This document shows positions 38,006 to 47,207 of a DNA stretch of 64,000 bases, piece by piece. Source of the DNA: Mycolicibacterium neworleansense (lineage in GTDB: Bacteria > Actinomycetota > Actinomycetes > Mycobacteriales > Mycobacteriaceae); assembly GCF_001245615.1 (NCBI RefSeq), contig NZ_CWKH01000002.1, positions 1,674,001-1,738,000 of the forward strand. Direction: 5' to 3'. Position 1 is the first letter of the stretch. Each line of letters starts with the position of its first letter. Position numbers and translations under genes: made by a program. The notes under the pieces are model-generated. The model saw only the letters and a program-made list of their open reading frames with translations. It was not told the DNA's origin and did no database searches.

Positions 38006-40923
38006 CAGACCACAGCCTCCTGGGGTTCTCGTTGGATCGGTTTCGGCCAGGGCGCCGGAAGCGGACGCTGCCGGACCCGTTGCGGCCACCAGAACCAGCG
38101 GCCGAGCAGCGTGGCGATCGACGGAGTCATCAGCGACCGGACCACGAGCGTGTCGAACAGCAGGCCGAGGCCGATGGTGGTGCCCACCTGGCCGATCACG
38201 ATCAGGCTGCTGACCGCCATCGATGCCATGGTGAAGGCGAAGACCAGGCCCGCGGAGGTGACCACGGCACCGGTGCCGACCATCGCCCGGATGATTCCGG
38301 TCTTCAGCCCGGCGTGGATCTCCTCCTTTATTCGGGAGACGAGCAGCAGGTTGTAGTCCGCGCCCACGGCCAGCAGGACGATGACCGACATCGGCATCAC
38401 CATCCAGTGCAACGGGATTCCCACGATGTGCTGCCAGAGCAGTACCGACAGGCCGAAGGCCGAGGCAAGGCTCAGCACCACCGTGCCGACGATCACCGCG
38501 GAGGCCACCACCGCACGGGTGAGCACCAACATGATGATGAAGATCAGGATCAGTGCCGCCGCGGCGACGATGATCAGGTCGTAGTCGGCGCCCTGCTGCA
38601 TGTCGTTGAACGTCGCCGAGCTGCCGCCGAGGTAGATCTTCGATCCCTCGAGCGGGGTGCCCTTGATGGCGTCGGCCGCTGCGACCTTGAGCGGTGCGAT
38701 GCGTGCGGTCCCCTCAGGGGTCAGCGGATCACCCTGGTGAATGATGGTGAACCGCACCGCATGTCCGTCAGGCGACATGAACAGCTTGATGCCTCGCTGG
38801 AAGTCCTCGGTTTCGAAGGCCTCCGGCGGCAGGTAGAACGAATCGTCGTTCTTGGCGGCATCGAACGCTTCGCTCATGGCGGTGGCGGTGTTCTGCATCG
38901 CCATCGTCTGATCCTGCTGTGCCTTCTGCACCTGGTACTGGTTCAGCAGTATCTGCTTCTGGTTCTTCATGGTCTGGATCTGCGCCGGCAACACCGCGAC
39001 CATCCGCGGCATCAGATCGGCCATGCGCTGCATCTCGGGGACCAGATCCTGGAAGTCGTCGGACATCGTGTTGATGCCGTCGAGGCTTTCGAAGATCGAC
39101 CGCATGGACCAGCAGACCGGGATGTCGAAGCAGTGCGGCTCCCAGTAGAAGTAATTGCGGATCGGCCGGAAGAAATCGTCGAAATCTGCCAGATGGTCCC
39201 GGACTTCGGACATGTCGCCCGACGTCGTCTTCATCTTGTCGGCCATCCGCTGCGACACCGCGGCCAGCTCGGTCTGGATGCTCATCATCTCGGTCATCGA
39301 GTCGATGCTGGTCTGCAGATCGTTGGCTTGATTGAGCAGATTCTGCAGATTGGTCTGCGCGTAATCGTTGTTCATCAGCTGGGTCGTGCCGCTCTGGCCC
39401 AGCGTGTACGGGATCGTCGAGTGCTTGATCGGATCGCCGTCGGGACGCGTGATGGTCTGCACCTGGGCGATGCCGTGAACGCTCTTGAGAGCCTTGGCGA
39501 TCTTGTCGATGACCAGGAAGTCGGCCGGGTTCCGCAGATCGCGGTCGGACTCGATCATCATCAGGTCCGGGTTCATCTTGGCCTGGGAGAAGTGCCGGAA
39601 CGCGGCGTCGTATCCGATGTTCGTCCCGACGTCCTCAGGCAGGAAGATGCGGTCGTTGTAGGTGGTGTGATAGCCGGGCAGAGCGAGCAGGCCGACCAGC
39701 GCAGCCACGATGGCGCACACCAGGATTGCGCCCGGCCAGCGGACGGTCGCGGTGCCGACCCGGTGCCATCCGCGAGATTGCGAGTGTCGCTTGGGCTCGA
39801 GAATCTTGCCGAATCGGCTGAGCACCGAGATGGTGGCCGGACCCAGCGTCAGCGCCATGGCGACCACGACCACCATTCCGACCGCCAGGGGGATTCCCAT
39901 GGTCTGGAAGTACGGCAGGCGGGTGAAGTGCAGGCACAGCGTGGCGCCGGCAATCGTCAGGCCCGAGGCCAGCACCACATGTGCTGTCCCGTGGAACATG
40001 TCGTAGTAGGCCTCTTCGCGGTCCTTACCGGAGCGCCGGGCTTCGTGATATCGGCCGATCAGGAAGATCGCGTAGTCGGTGGCCGCGGCGATGGCCAACG
40101 TCACCAGCATGTTGGTCGCGAACGTCGTGAGACCGAAGAAGTTGTGATAGCCCAGTAGCGCGACCAGGCCACGCGCACCGGACAATTCGAGCACGACCAT
40201 GGCGAGCACGATCAGCGTGGTGATGATCGAGCGATAGACGCCCAGCAGCATCACCGCGATGACGGCGAAGGTGACGAGCTCGATCATCTGCATGCTCTCG
40301 TCACCGACGATGTTCTGGTCGGTGCTGGATGCCGCGGACCCTGTCACGTACGCCTTGACGCCGTCGGGTGCGGGGGTTTCGGTGGCGATGCGCCGCACCG
40401 CCTCGACCGACTCGTTGGCGAGTGTCTCACCCTGGTCGCCGGCGATGTAGACCTGTACGTAGGCGGCTTTACCGTCGCGGCTCTGGGCGCCTTTGGCGGT
40501 CAGGGTGTCGCCCCAGAAGTCCTGAACGTGCTGCACGTGGGTGGTGTCGGCACGGAGGTCGCGAACCATCTGGTCGTAGAACATGTGCGCTTCGAGGCCC
40601 AGCGGCTTGTCGCCTTCGAGCACGACCATCACCGAGCTGCTGGTGTCGTACTCCTGGAACTTCTTGCCGACCTCTTTGATGGCGATCATCGACGGTGCGT
40701 CGTTGGGACTCATCGACACCGCGCGCATCTTGCCGACGACCTCGAGTTGCGGCACGACGGTGTTGAGCAGTGCGACGATCACGATCCAGATCAGGATGAT
40801 CGGCAGGGCGAATGCCCGGATGAAGCGTGGGATCAGTGGGCGCGGAGGTGCTGCGTGGCGCCCCGTTGCGATGGCGTCGGTCGGCGTCTCGTCCGTCTGG
40901 GTTTCTTCCTCGCGGCCGATCAT
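38005..40923 (-). CDS. mmpL: MmpL-family RND transporter (MmpL4/5-like)
   Basis: A 972-residue inner-membrane transporter of the RND/MMPL superfamily that exports lipids, siderophores or drugs in mycobacteria. The first helix (about 34-54) is followed by a large extracytoplasmic domain containing [16 protein letters not shown]. Five helices follow, including [19 protein letters not shown] with the conserved Asp-Tyr pair. A second long loop is rich in Met and Gln, with predicted coiled coil. The second helix bundle includes [18 protein letters not shown]. These Asp-Tyr pairs carry the proton relay. Presence of mmpS upstream and overlap of start and stop support the MmpS/MmpL4-5 type. The exact paralogue cannot be fixed. 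Confidence 0.92.
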   Translation of the reverse strand: MIGREEETQTDETPTDAIATGRHAAPPRPLIPRFIRAFALPIILIWIVIVALLNTVVPQLEVVGKMRAVSMSPNDAPSMIAIKEVGKKFQEYDTSSSVMVVLEGDKPLGLEAHMFYDQMVRDLRADTTHVQHVQDFWGDTLTAKGAQSRDGKAAYVQVYIAGDQGETLANESVEAVRRIATETPAPDGVKAYVTGSAASSTDQNIVGDESMQMIELVTFAVIAVMLLGVYRSIITTLIVLAMVVLELSGARGLVALLGYHNFFGLTTFATNMLVTLAIAAATDYAIFLIGRYHEARRSGKDREEAYYDMFHGTAHVVLASGLTIAGATLCLHFTRLPYFQTMGIPLAVGMVVVVAMALTLGPATISVLSRFGKILEPKRHSQSRGWHRVGTATVRWPGAILVCAIVAALVGLLALPGYHTTYNDRIFLPEDVGTNIGYDAAFRHFSQAKMNPDLMMIESDRDLRNPADFLVIDKIAKALKSVHGIAQVQTITRPDGDPIKHSTIPYTLGQSGTTQLMNNDYAQTNLQNLLNQANDLQTSIDSMTEMMSIQTELAAVSQRMADKMKTTSGDMSEVRDHLADFDDFFRPIRNYFYWEPHCFDIPVCWSMRSIFESLDGINTMSDDFQDLVPEMQRMADLMPRMVAVLPAQIQTMKNQKQILLNQYQVQKAQQDQTMAMQNTATAMSEAFDAAKNDDSFYLPPEAFETEDFQRGIKLFMSPDGHAVRFTIIHQGDPLTPEGTARIAPLKVAAADAIKGTPLEGSKIYLGGSSATFNDMQQGADYDLIIVAAAALILIFIIMLVLTRAVVASAVIVGTVVLSLASAFGLSVLLWQHIVGIPLHWMVMPMSVIVLLAVGADYNLLLVSRIKEEIHAGLKTGIIRAMVGTGAVVTSAGLVFAFTMASMAVSSLIVIGQVGTTIGLGLLFDTLVVRSLMTPSIATLLGRWFWWPQRVRQRPLPAPWPKPIQREPQEAVV

Positions 40924-41345
40924 GCTGCCTTCACAAAGCAGAAGGTTTGTGCGTTCAATCCAGTAGCCGTTCTCTCTTCTTTGACCTCGTCATCGACGGT
41001 GACTCGGCAACTGATGCTGTCCCCGTCGCCCTGCGCCATGATGTTGGGCTGCACCGACGGCAACGTGGTCTGCAGTGTCAAAGTCCATGGCAGCGGCACA
41101 GTTCCGGTGCGCTGCGGTTTGCCTTCGAGGTCCATGTAGTTGATGACGGCGGTGCCGCCGGTGCCATAGATCTCGTACTTCACGAACTTGGGGTTGAAGT
41201 CCTCGGCGTTGTCCGAGGTGTTCTCGGTGATGATCACGGGATGTGCGCCGAAGACCTTGCGCACGTTCATCACGATCAGCACGCCGGCCCCCATGGCGAT
41301 GATGATCAGGACGGGAAGCCAGATCCGGCGGATCGCGCCGATCAC
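40920..41345 (-). CDS. mmpS: MmpS-family accessory membrane protein
   Basis: A 141-residue protein from the GTG at 41345, with one N-terminal helix (about 8-27) and a periplasmic beta-rich domain: [27 protein letters not shown] and [12 protein letters not shown]. MmpS proteins act with MmpL partners. The stop overlaps the mmpL ATG. The GTG has no good ribosome-binding site. A GGGAGG motif lies just before an in-frame ATT at 41397-41399, which would add the cationic tail IDSRKRYARSGLSPGTTP, similar to MmpS relatives. Translation may therefore start at this rare codon. Confidence 0.88.
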   Translation of the reverse strand: MIGAIRRIWLPVLIIIAMGAGVLIVMNVRKVFGAHPVIITENTSDNAEDFNPKFVKYEIYGTGGTAVINYMDLEGKPQRTGTVPLPWTLTLQTTLPSVQPNIMAQGDGDSISCRVTVDDEVKEERTATGLNAQTFCFVKAA

Positions 41346-41478
41346 CGGGGTTGTCCCGGGGGAAAGGCCACTGCGGGCGTAGCGTTTACGGCTGTCAATG
41401 TGGCCTCCCGACGTTCGATGCTTCGCGACTACCAGGCTGTTAGGCGGCCTACGCAGTTCGAAGGGTAAAGTTAGCCGA

Positions 41479-41505
41479 ATAAGTGGATAGGATCAATCCA
41501 CTTAT
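41479..41505. promoter_or_regulatory. TetR-type operator, perfect 10-bp inverted repeat
   Basis: ATAAGTGGAT and ATCCACTTAT form perfect 10-bp arms separated by 7 bp (AGGATCA), 27 bp in total. It lies between the divergent mmpS and tetR genes, 27 bp upstream of the tetR start. A partial repeat, ATCACTTAAG, follows at about 41514-41523. Position and symmetry fit the binding site of the adjacent TetR repressor controlling both its own gene and mmpS-mmpL. Confidence 0.8.
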
Positions 41506-41531
41506 GATGCCGATCACTTAAGCTGGGAGAT

Positions 41532-42212
41532 ATGACCGAGGGAACACGCCGCGTACTGCGCAAAGACGCAGAGCGCAATAGACAGCGTGTGCTCGATGCT
41601 GCCCGGGAACTGTTCGCCGAAAAGGGCCTCGAGGCGACCCTCAACGACGTGGCGCGTTACGCCAACGTCGGCGTCGGCACGGTCTACCGGCGGTTCGCCA
41701 CAAAGGAAGAGCTCATCGAGGCGATCTTCGTGGACGGCATGGAGCAACTCACCGCCCTGGCTGAAACCGCACTGCAACACGAAGATTCGTGGCAAGGGTT
41801 CGCGTGGTACGTCGAGAAGATGTGCGAGATCACCGCTACCGACCGCGGACTGCGCGAGATCGCGTTCAGCAAGTCCTACGGCGGTGACCGGGTGAAGGCC
41901 TGTCAGGAGGGGCTCGTCCCGGTGCTGGGAAAACTCGTCGAGCGGGCGCAGTCCGACGGTTACCTACGTCCGGAGCTGTCCTCCACGGACATGCCGCTTT
42001 TCGGGCTGCTGTCAGGCACGGTGAGCGAATTCGCCGGTCACGTCGACCCCGAGCTGTGGCGCCGCTATGTGGCGATGCTCTTGGACGGCATGCGCTATCA
42101 CGATGGCCAGTCGCCGATTCCGGTGAAGGCGCTCGACGAGGATTCGCTCGATGCGGCGATGCGCACCTGGGAGCCCGCGGGGCCGCCCTGCCGGCCGGCC
42201 TCAGAGGCCTGA
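41532..42212 (+). CDS. TetR-family transcriptional regulator of the mmpS-mmpL operon
   Basis: A 226-residue repressor. The HTH region is visible as QRVLDAARELFAEKGLEA, LNDVARYANVGVGTVYRRF and ATKEELIEAIF. The C-terminal helical domain, from about residue 80, would bind a ligand. The arrangement of mmpL and mmpS on one strand and a divergent tetR matches the mmpS4-mmpL4/Rv0452 and similar loci of M. tuberculosis, as I recall. The 27-bp palindrome immediately upstream supports autoregulation and control of the transporter. Confidence 0.9.
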   Translation: MTEGTRRVLRKDAERNRQRVLDAARELFAEKGLEATLNDVARYANVGVGTVYRRFATKEELIEAIFVDGMEQLTALAETALQHEDSWQGFAWYVEKMCEITATDRGLREIAFSKSYGGDRVKACQEGLVPVLGKLVERAQSDGYLRPELSSTDMPLFGLLSGTVSEFAGHVDPELWRRYVAMLLDGMRYHDGQSPIPVKALDEDSLDAAMRTWEPAGPPCRPASEA

Positions 42213-42247
42213 CGTTTCGGAAATGCCTGTGCGGGCACAATATCGAC

Positions 42248-43108
42248 GTGGCTATCAACGGTGAGGCAGACGTGAGCTCGGATCCAGTGTTCTGCGGTGT
42301 CGATCTGGCCAGGCGTATCGAGAAGGCGGAGGCGGACCTGATCGCTGCGGCGACCCATGCTGCCGGACAGCGGGGCGCCGATGGCCTGGTCCTCCCGCTC
42401 GCCGGTGGATACGCCTGTTTCGCCGAGCCGGATTCGCCGATGAACAAGGTGGTCGGTCTCGGCTTCGACGGGGTGCCCGACGAAGCGGTGCTGGGTGAGG
42501 TCGAGCGGGCTTTCGCCGCACGCGGCGCCGCCACCCGCGTGGAGTTGTCGAACCTGGCGGATCCGGAGATCACGGCCCTGTTGTCCGGACGGGGATATCG
42601 GCTCGTCGAGTTCGAGAACGTGCTCGGCAGGCCGGTGGGTGACGAGCGCACGCCGGCGACCGACGTGCAGGTGCACCGGGCCGACGATCTCACCGCGTGG
42701 GTGAACGTCGTGGTGGAAGGCTTCGCCCATCCCGACGGTGAAGGCCCGGTCAGTCACGAGGACTTCCCTGCCGACATCATCGAGCGGGCCGAGCGCGACA
42801 TGGAAAAGGCCGGGGCCACAGCGTATATCGCGTTGTGCGACGGTGTGGTCGCCGGTGGCGGGATGATGCGGCTTACCGATGGGATCGCTCAGCTGGCCGG
42901 GGCTGCGACGGCTCCGGCCTACCGGCGCCGCGGGGTGCAGGCCGCGCTGCTGGCGACGAGGCTGGCCGAGGCGGCCGACGCCGGAAGCGAGATCGCCGTG
43001 GTGACGACGGCGCCGGGCTCGAAGTCCCAGCACAATGTGCAGCGTCGCGGTTTCCAGTTGCTCTACACGCGGGCGGTCCTGGTGAAACCTGCCGAAGCGG
43101 CTCAGTAG
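42248..43108 (+). CDS. GNAT-family N-acetyltransferase
   Basis: A 286-residue protein with the C-terminal GNAT domain. The acetyl-CoA pyrophosphate-binding motif appears as APAYRRRGVQAALLATRL near residues 223-240, preceded by a beta strand, AQLAGAAT. The N-terminal half (1-130) is less conserved. The acceptor substrate is unknown. GTG at 42248 is chosen; GTG at 42272 is possible. The 3' end overlaps the convergent PPOX gene by 7 nt. Confidence 0.8.
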   Translation: MAINGEADVSSDPVFCGVDLARRIEKAEADLIAAATHAAGQRGADGLVLPLAGGYACFAEPDSPMNKVVGLGFDGVPDEAVLGEVERAFAARGAATRVELSNLADPEITALLSGRGYRLVEFENVLGRPVGDERTPATDVQVHRADDLTAWVNVVVEGFAHPDGEGPVSHEDFPADIIERAERDMEKAGATAYIALCDGVVAGGGMMRLTDGIAQLAGAATAPAYRRRGVQAALLATRLAEAADAGSEIAVVTTAPGSKSQHNVQRRGFQLLYTRAVLVKPAEAAQ

Positions 43109-43716
43109 AGGATCTTGCGCAGGTTGTCCTCGCTGTAATACGCGTCGAGTTCCTCCTGGCTCTGGTCGGGCTTGAACGCCTTGGCCATCTGTGCCACCGA
43201 AGGCACCGCCGTCGGATCCCAGGTCTCGGGCTTCCAGGTGTCCGAGCGCAGGAATGCCTTGGGGCAGTGGAAGAACACTTCTTCCACGGCGATCTCCAGC
43301 GCCAGGATCGGCCGCTTGCCGTCAACCACCATGGCATCGAAATAGTCTGCGTCGGCCAGGATCCGGGCGGTGCCGTTGATCCGCAGCGTGTCACCGCGGC
43401 CGGGGATCACGAACACCGTGCCCACGTGCGGGCGCTGCAGCACGTTGAGGAAACCGTCGACCCGCCGGTTGCCGGGGCGTTCCGGGATCGCGATCGTGGT
43501 GTCGTCGATGATCTGGACGAAACCCGGCGGGTCACCCTTGGGGGAGACGTCGACGCGGCCGTGTGCATCGGTGGTCGCCACGAAGCCCAGCGGTGACTGC
43601 TTGAGCCAGCGCTGCTGCGCTTCGGACAGGCGGCCGGTCACTTTCTTGGCGACGGCGGCGGTGGGTTGGCCGACGATGGCACGCAGCTCATCCGCGGAGG
43701 TCACTTCACGGCTCAT
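43102..43716 (-). CDS. Pyridoxamine 5'-phosphate oxidase-family flavin-binding protein
   Basis: A 204-residue member of the split-barrel PPOX superfamily, probably of the MSMEG_1061/FMN-dependent subgroup. Motifs are PLGFVATTDAHGRVDVSPKG, RRVDGFLNVLQRPHVGTVF and LRINGTARILADADYFD. Such proteins bind FMN or F420; substrate is unknown. The gene lies upstream of menE on the same strand, separated by 133 bp. Confidence 0.82.
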   Translation of the reverse strand: MSREVTSADELRAIVGQPTAAVAKKVTGRLSEAQQRWLKQSPLGFVATTDAHGRVDVSPKGDPPGFVQIIDDTTIAIPERPGNRRVDGFLNVLQRPHVGTVFVIPGRGDTLRINGTARILADADYFDAMVVDGKRPILALEIAVEEVFFHCPKAFLRSDTWKPETWDPTAVPSVAQMAKAFKPDQSQEELDAYYSEDNLRKILY

Positions 43717-43754
43717 GTCTCCATCATGCCCAAGCCGACAACTGAGATTTCGGG

Positions 43755-43780
43755 TCGCGGGTCCGGCGACGCTCCCGCGA
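43755..43780. other. Short hairpin between the PPOX gene and menE
   Basis: TCGCGGG and CCCGCGA form a 7-bp stem with a 12-nt loop in the 133-bp gap between two minus-strand genes. It has no U-run. It lies upstream of the PPOX start and downstream of the menE stop, so it could be a weak terminator for menE. Confidence 0.3.
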
Positions 43781-43849
43781 GAACAGCGCCGCGGTCGTCA
43801 TCGGTGGCGCGGAACAGCCATTGCGTTGCTTTGGACGCGGTTGCGCTGC

Positions 43850-44944
43850 TCAGTTTGCGTAGCGGGCGGCCAGCGTGCGCCGGTCGAGCTTGCCGATGCC
43901 GCGGCGGGGCAACTCGTCGACGATGTGCACCTCGCGCGGTGCGGCGGTGGCGTCCAGGGTCTGCGCCACATGGGCGCGCAACTCCGCCACGTCGGGGGCC
44001 GACGAACCCGGGGTCAGCACGAGCGCGGCCACCACCCGCTGACCGAGCCGCGCGTCGGGGACACCGAACACCGCGCACTCAGCGATCGCCGGATGGTCGG
44101 CCAGTGCCGATTCGACCAGCTGCGGCAGCACCGTCAAACCGCCGGTGCTGACCGCGTCGTCGATCCGGCCCAGAACGCGCAATACCCCTGAATCATCCAC
44201 GGTGCCAAGGTCGTCGGTGCGGAACCAGCCAGGCTCGGCAAAGGGGTCGGGGCTGGTCGGGTTGCGGTAGCCGCGGGCCACCGTCGCCCCGCCCAGCACG
44301 ATGCGCGAATTGTCGATGCGCACCTTCACGCCGTCGAGTGCCACCCCGTCATACACGCAGCCGCCCGCAGTCTCGCTCATCCCGTAGGTGCGCACCACGT
44401 TCACCCCGGCCGCTTCGGCACGTTCGGCCACGCCGTCCGGCATCGGGCCGCCGCCGATCAGCACGGCGTCGAGGTCGGCCAATGCCGCCCCGGCGGCCGG
44501 GTCGCGCAGGGCCTTGTCCAGCTGTACCGCGACGAGTGAGGCGTAACGGCGTCCACTGCCCAAAGCCGCTACCGCAGAAGGCAACTCGCCGGGATCGAAG
44601 GAGGCCGCGACGGCGACGGGCGTGGTCCCGGCAAGGACACTGCGCACCAGGACCTGCAAACCCGCGATGTGATGGGCGGGCAGGGCGAGCAGCCACCGGC
44701 CGGCGCCGCCCAGCCGAGTGTGGGTGGACTCGGCGCCGGCCCGCAACGCGGCCGCGGTCAGTTGCGCGCCCTTGGGTTCGCCGGTGGTACCCGATGTCGA
44801 GATCACCACCGCGACGTCGTCGTCGATTTCCTCGCCGGCACGCAAAGTGGTTGCCAGCAAGGAGCTCTGACGTTCGTCACCGGCCGGGACCGGCAGGATG
44901 GCGTGCCCTCGTCCGGTCAGGACGTCATCGAGGACCGTCAGCAA
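43850..44944 (-). CDS. menE: 2-succinylbenzoate-CoA ligase
   Basis: An adenylate-forming enzyme of menaquinone synthesis that makes o-succinylbenzoyl-CoA. It has about 364 residues, the short actinobacterial MenE. The AMP-binding motif is VISTSGTTGEPKGAQ. Also seen are LALPAHHIAGLQVLVRS, GGCVYDGVALDGV and RTDDLGTVDDSGVLRVLGR. The C-terminal catalytic lysine is in LPRRGIGKLDRRTLA. The start is uncertain: TTG at 44942-44944 is the first accepted codon, but family-like sequence (AVLRPVAVGSATEQ) continues upstream to a CTG near the DUF3349 stop. menB and menC are elsewhere in the window. Confidence 0.92.
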   Translation of the reverse strand: MLTVLDDVLTGRGHAILPVPAGDERQSSLLATTLRAGEEIDDDVAVVISTSGTTGEPKGAQLTAAALRAGAESTHTRLGGAGRWLLALPAHHIAGLQVLVRSVLAGTTPVAVAASFDPGELPSAVAALGSGRRYASLVAVQLDKALRDPAAGAALADLDAVLIGGGPMPDGVAERAEAAGVNVVRTYGMSETAGGCVYDGVALDGVKVRIDNSRIVLGGATVARGYRNPTSPDPFAEPGWFRTDDLGTVDDSGVLRVLGRIDDAVSTGGLTVLPQLVESALADHPAIAECAVFGVPDARLGQRVVAALVLTPGSSAPDVAELRAHVAQTLDATAAPREVHIVDELPRRGIGKLDRRTLAARYAN

Positions 44945-44985
44945 CTGCTCCGTCGCGGATCCGACGGCGACGGGGCGCAGGACGG

Positions 44986-45339
44986 CTATGCCGGGCCCCC
45001 TGGCTCTTTCGGGTCGTCGCCGGTGTTGGTTCCGGCGTCGCCGGCATCCTCGGCGTCGCGCGGATCGTCCAGCGGCCAGCCCTTTGCTGCCAGTCGTTCC
45101 CGCACGCGCTCGACGTCCTCGGCCCGCGGCAGCTCGTCGGTGATCTGGGTGATGAGAACGCCGATGTCGATGTGATCGAAATCACCGCGATCGATGAGAT
45201 CCCGTGCGACGGCCTTGACTTCGTCGTTGGTGAGGCGCCGGGTCAACAGCGCCAACAACGGCACCCGGTCTGGTCCGGGCACCCCCTCGGGGTACCCGGC
45301 GTTGAGCCAGGCCGCGATCTTCGCGAGAAAAGCGTTCAC
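44986..45339 (-). CDS. DUF3349 protein, copy next to menE
   Basis: A 117-residue protein of the mycobacterial DUF3349 family (Rv0543c-type). The fold is seen as AWLNAGYPEGVPGPDRVPLL, then LTRRLTNDEVKAVARDLI and RVRERLAAKGWPLDDP. It ends with an acidic tail. The GTG start at 45339 has an AGGAG site. Function is unknown. It precedes menE on the same strand. A paralogue at 47208 has the same domain pattern. Confidence 0.82.
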   Translation of the reverse strand: MNAFLAKIAAWLNAGYPEGVPGPDRVPLLALLTRRLTNDEVKAVARDLIDRGDFDHIDIGVLITQITDELPRAEDVERVRERLAAKGWPLDDPRDAEDAGDAGTNTGDDPKEPGGPA

Positions 45340-45604
45340 TGTGCCTACTCCTGATGCACCCGAGCGAGGTTCCACCGGACATACGAGTTTGAGTCGGAGG
45401 ACCGCATTGATGGTAGTGCCGTCCACCGACTCAGGCTCGCAGTGAACTTATAGCCCGCTCGGGGATCGGCAAACCGCCCCGGCGAACAATCCGGGGTGGG
45501 CAGATGAACACTAGGTGAACTCATTCGGATCGTATTCGAATTCCCAGCTCAGCGAGGTGTTTCCGGCTGGTCAAAAACGCCCGCGGTCCGACAGAATTAC
45601 CGCC
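45340..45604. promoter_or_regulatory. Intergenic region between divergent DUF3349 and pitA genes
   Basis: 265 bp containing the promoters of both directions. I see no coding potential, no clear operator and no convincing -10/-35 pair. A weak repeat ATTCG...CGAAT at about 45525-45543 is not distinctive. Confidence 0.3.
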
Positions 45605-46876
45605 ATGAGCGCTGAGCTGATCGTCCTGGTGCTGTTGATAGCAACGGCACTGGCTTTTGACTTCACAAATGGCTTTCACGACACCGGCAACGCCATGGCC
45701 ACCTCGATCGCCACCCGCGCTCTCAAGCCGAAGACGGCGGTGTTGCTGGCCGGCGTGCTGAACCTCGTGGGTGCATTCCTCTCCGTCGAGGTCGCCATCA
45801 CCGTCACCAGTTCGGTGCTCAAGATCCAGGACTCCAAGACCGGGGCGCTGATTCCGTCGATCGATGCCTCAACCGGGCTGACGATCATCTTCGCCGGCCT
45901 GATCGGCGGCATCCTGTGGAACCTGCTGACGTGGCTGTTCGGCATCCCGTCGAGCTCGTCGCACGCACTGTTCGGCGGTCTTATCGGCGCCGGCCTGGCG
46001 GCGATCGGCCTGGCCGGGGTGAACTGGACCGGCGTCACCCAGAAGGTGCTCATCCCGGCGGTGGCCGCTCCGGTGATCGCCTGCCTGGTCGCCGGCTGCG
46101 GAACCTGGCTCGTCTACCGCATCACCCGCAACGTCGCGCAGAAGCGCCGTGAAGCGGGCTTCCGCTGGGGACAGATCGCCACCGCCTCGCTCGTCGCGCT
46201 CTCGCACGGCACCAACGATGCGCAGAAGACCATGGGCGTCATCGCGCTGGCCCTGATCACCACCGGCCACCTCAGCGGGGACGTGAAGAACAACGGGCTG
46301 CCGTTCTGGATCATCGCCTCCTGCGCGCTGGCCATCGGCCTGGGCACCTACATCGGCGGCTGGCGCGTCATCCGCACCCTGGGCAAGGGCCTGGTCGAGA
46401 TCGAGTCTCCGCAGGGGCTGGCCGCCGAGGCGTCCTCGGCCGCGATCATCCTGAGCTCCAGCGCGGCCGGCATGGCCCTGTCGACCACCCACGTGGCCAC
46501 CGGTTCGATCCTGGGCAGCGGTGTCGGTAAGCCGGGCGCCGAGGTGCGCTGGGCGGTCGCCGGACGCATGGCCGTGGCCTGGCTGGTGACCCTGCCCGCC
46601 GCCGGCATCGTCGGCGCGCTGGCGTTCTGGCTGTCCCACGGCATCGAGTCGCTGACTTCCTCGGCGCTCGCCGGTGACGGCGTGATCTTCCTGGTCCTGG
46701 TCGCCCTTTCGGGGTACATGTGGTGGCGCGCCCAGCAGCAGAAGGTCGACCACAGCAACGTCAACGCCGATTGGGACCACTCCACCAACTCGGTGGTGCC
46801 CGCCGAGCTGCGTGAGGCAGGCAAGCCCGGCTCTCCCAGCGCCGAGAAGCCCGGCGCCGACAAAGCCAGCGTCTGA
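45605..46876 (+). CDS. pitA: Low-affinity inorganic phosphate transporter, PiT family
   Basis: A 423-residue membrane permease that imports metal phosphate with protons. The N-terminal PiT signature DFTNGFHDTGNAMATSIAT is present, and its repeat copy is in SHGTNDAQKTMGVIALAL. SSSHALFGGLIGAGLAA and STTHVATGSILGSGVG are the other paired family motifs. About ten helices are predicted. The ATG at 45605 is chosen over an upstream start because it begins the family N-terminus. A small membrane protein and a DUF3349 gene follow on the same strand. In M. tuberculosis the homologue is pitA (Rv0545c), in the opposite relative orientation to menE. Confidence 0.95.
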   Translation: MSAELIVLVLLIATALAFDFTNGFHDTGNAMATSIATRALKPKTAVLLAGVLNLVGAFLSVEVAITVTSSVLKIQDSKTGALIPSIDASTGLTIIFAGLIGGILWNLLTWLFGIPSSSSHALFGGLIGAGLAAIGLAGVNWTGVTQKVLIPAVAAPVIACLVAGCGTWLVYRITRNVAQKRREAGFRWGQIATASLVALSHGTNDAQKTMGVIALALITTGHLSGDVKNNGLPFWIIASCALAIGLGTYIGGWRVIRTLGKGLVEIESPQGLAAEASSAAIILSSSAAGMALSTTHVATGSILGSGVGKPGAEVRWAVAGRMAVAWLVTLPAAGIVGALAFWLSHGIESLTSSALAGDGVIFLVLVALSGYMWWRAQQQKVDHSNVNADWDHSTNSVVPAELREAGKPGSPSAEKPGADKASV

Positions 46877-46912
46877 TCACCCCGGTCACACAAGCGGACA
46901 CAAGGAATCGCA

Positions 46913-47197
46913 ATGACTTATCTCGAAGCCATTTTGAAGGTGCTCGTGGTCGGACTGATCCTCGGCGCCGGTCTGCCTGCGGTGTTCGCCGCGGGGCTCG
47001 TGGCCTACTCCAACGGTGAGGGCGGCGTCAATGCCGACGGCACCACCCACGCTCCCAACCCCGTCCTGAAGTTCCTCGGGCTGACGTTGTTCGTCTTGGT
47101 GGGCCTGGTGATCCTGGTCGCCATCGCGTGGATCACGCGCACCACGATCATCCACCACACCGGCGTCGACCTGTTCCCGTTCCTGCCCAAGAAGTGA
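46913..47197 (+). CDS. Small two-helix membrane protein (Rv0544c-like)
   Basis: A 94-residue membrane protein with helices at about 7-27 and 53-77 and an Asn/Gly-rich connecting loop. It lies 36 bp after pitA and is followed by DUF3349, so it is probably the counterpart of Rv0544c and might be an accessory to the phosphate transporter. No function is known. Confidence 0.75.
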   Translation: MTYLEAILKVLVVGLILGAGLPAVFAAGLVAYSNGEGGVNADGTTHAPNPVLKFLGLTLFVLVGLVILVAIAWITRTTIIHHTGVDLFPFLPKK

Positions 47198-47207
47198 GCT
47201 GAGCGAC

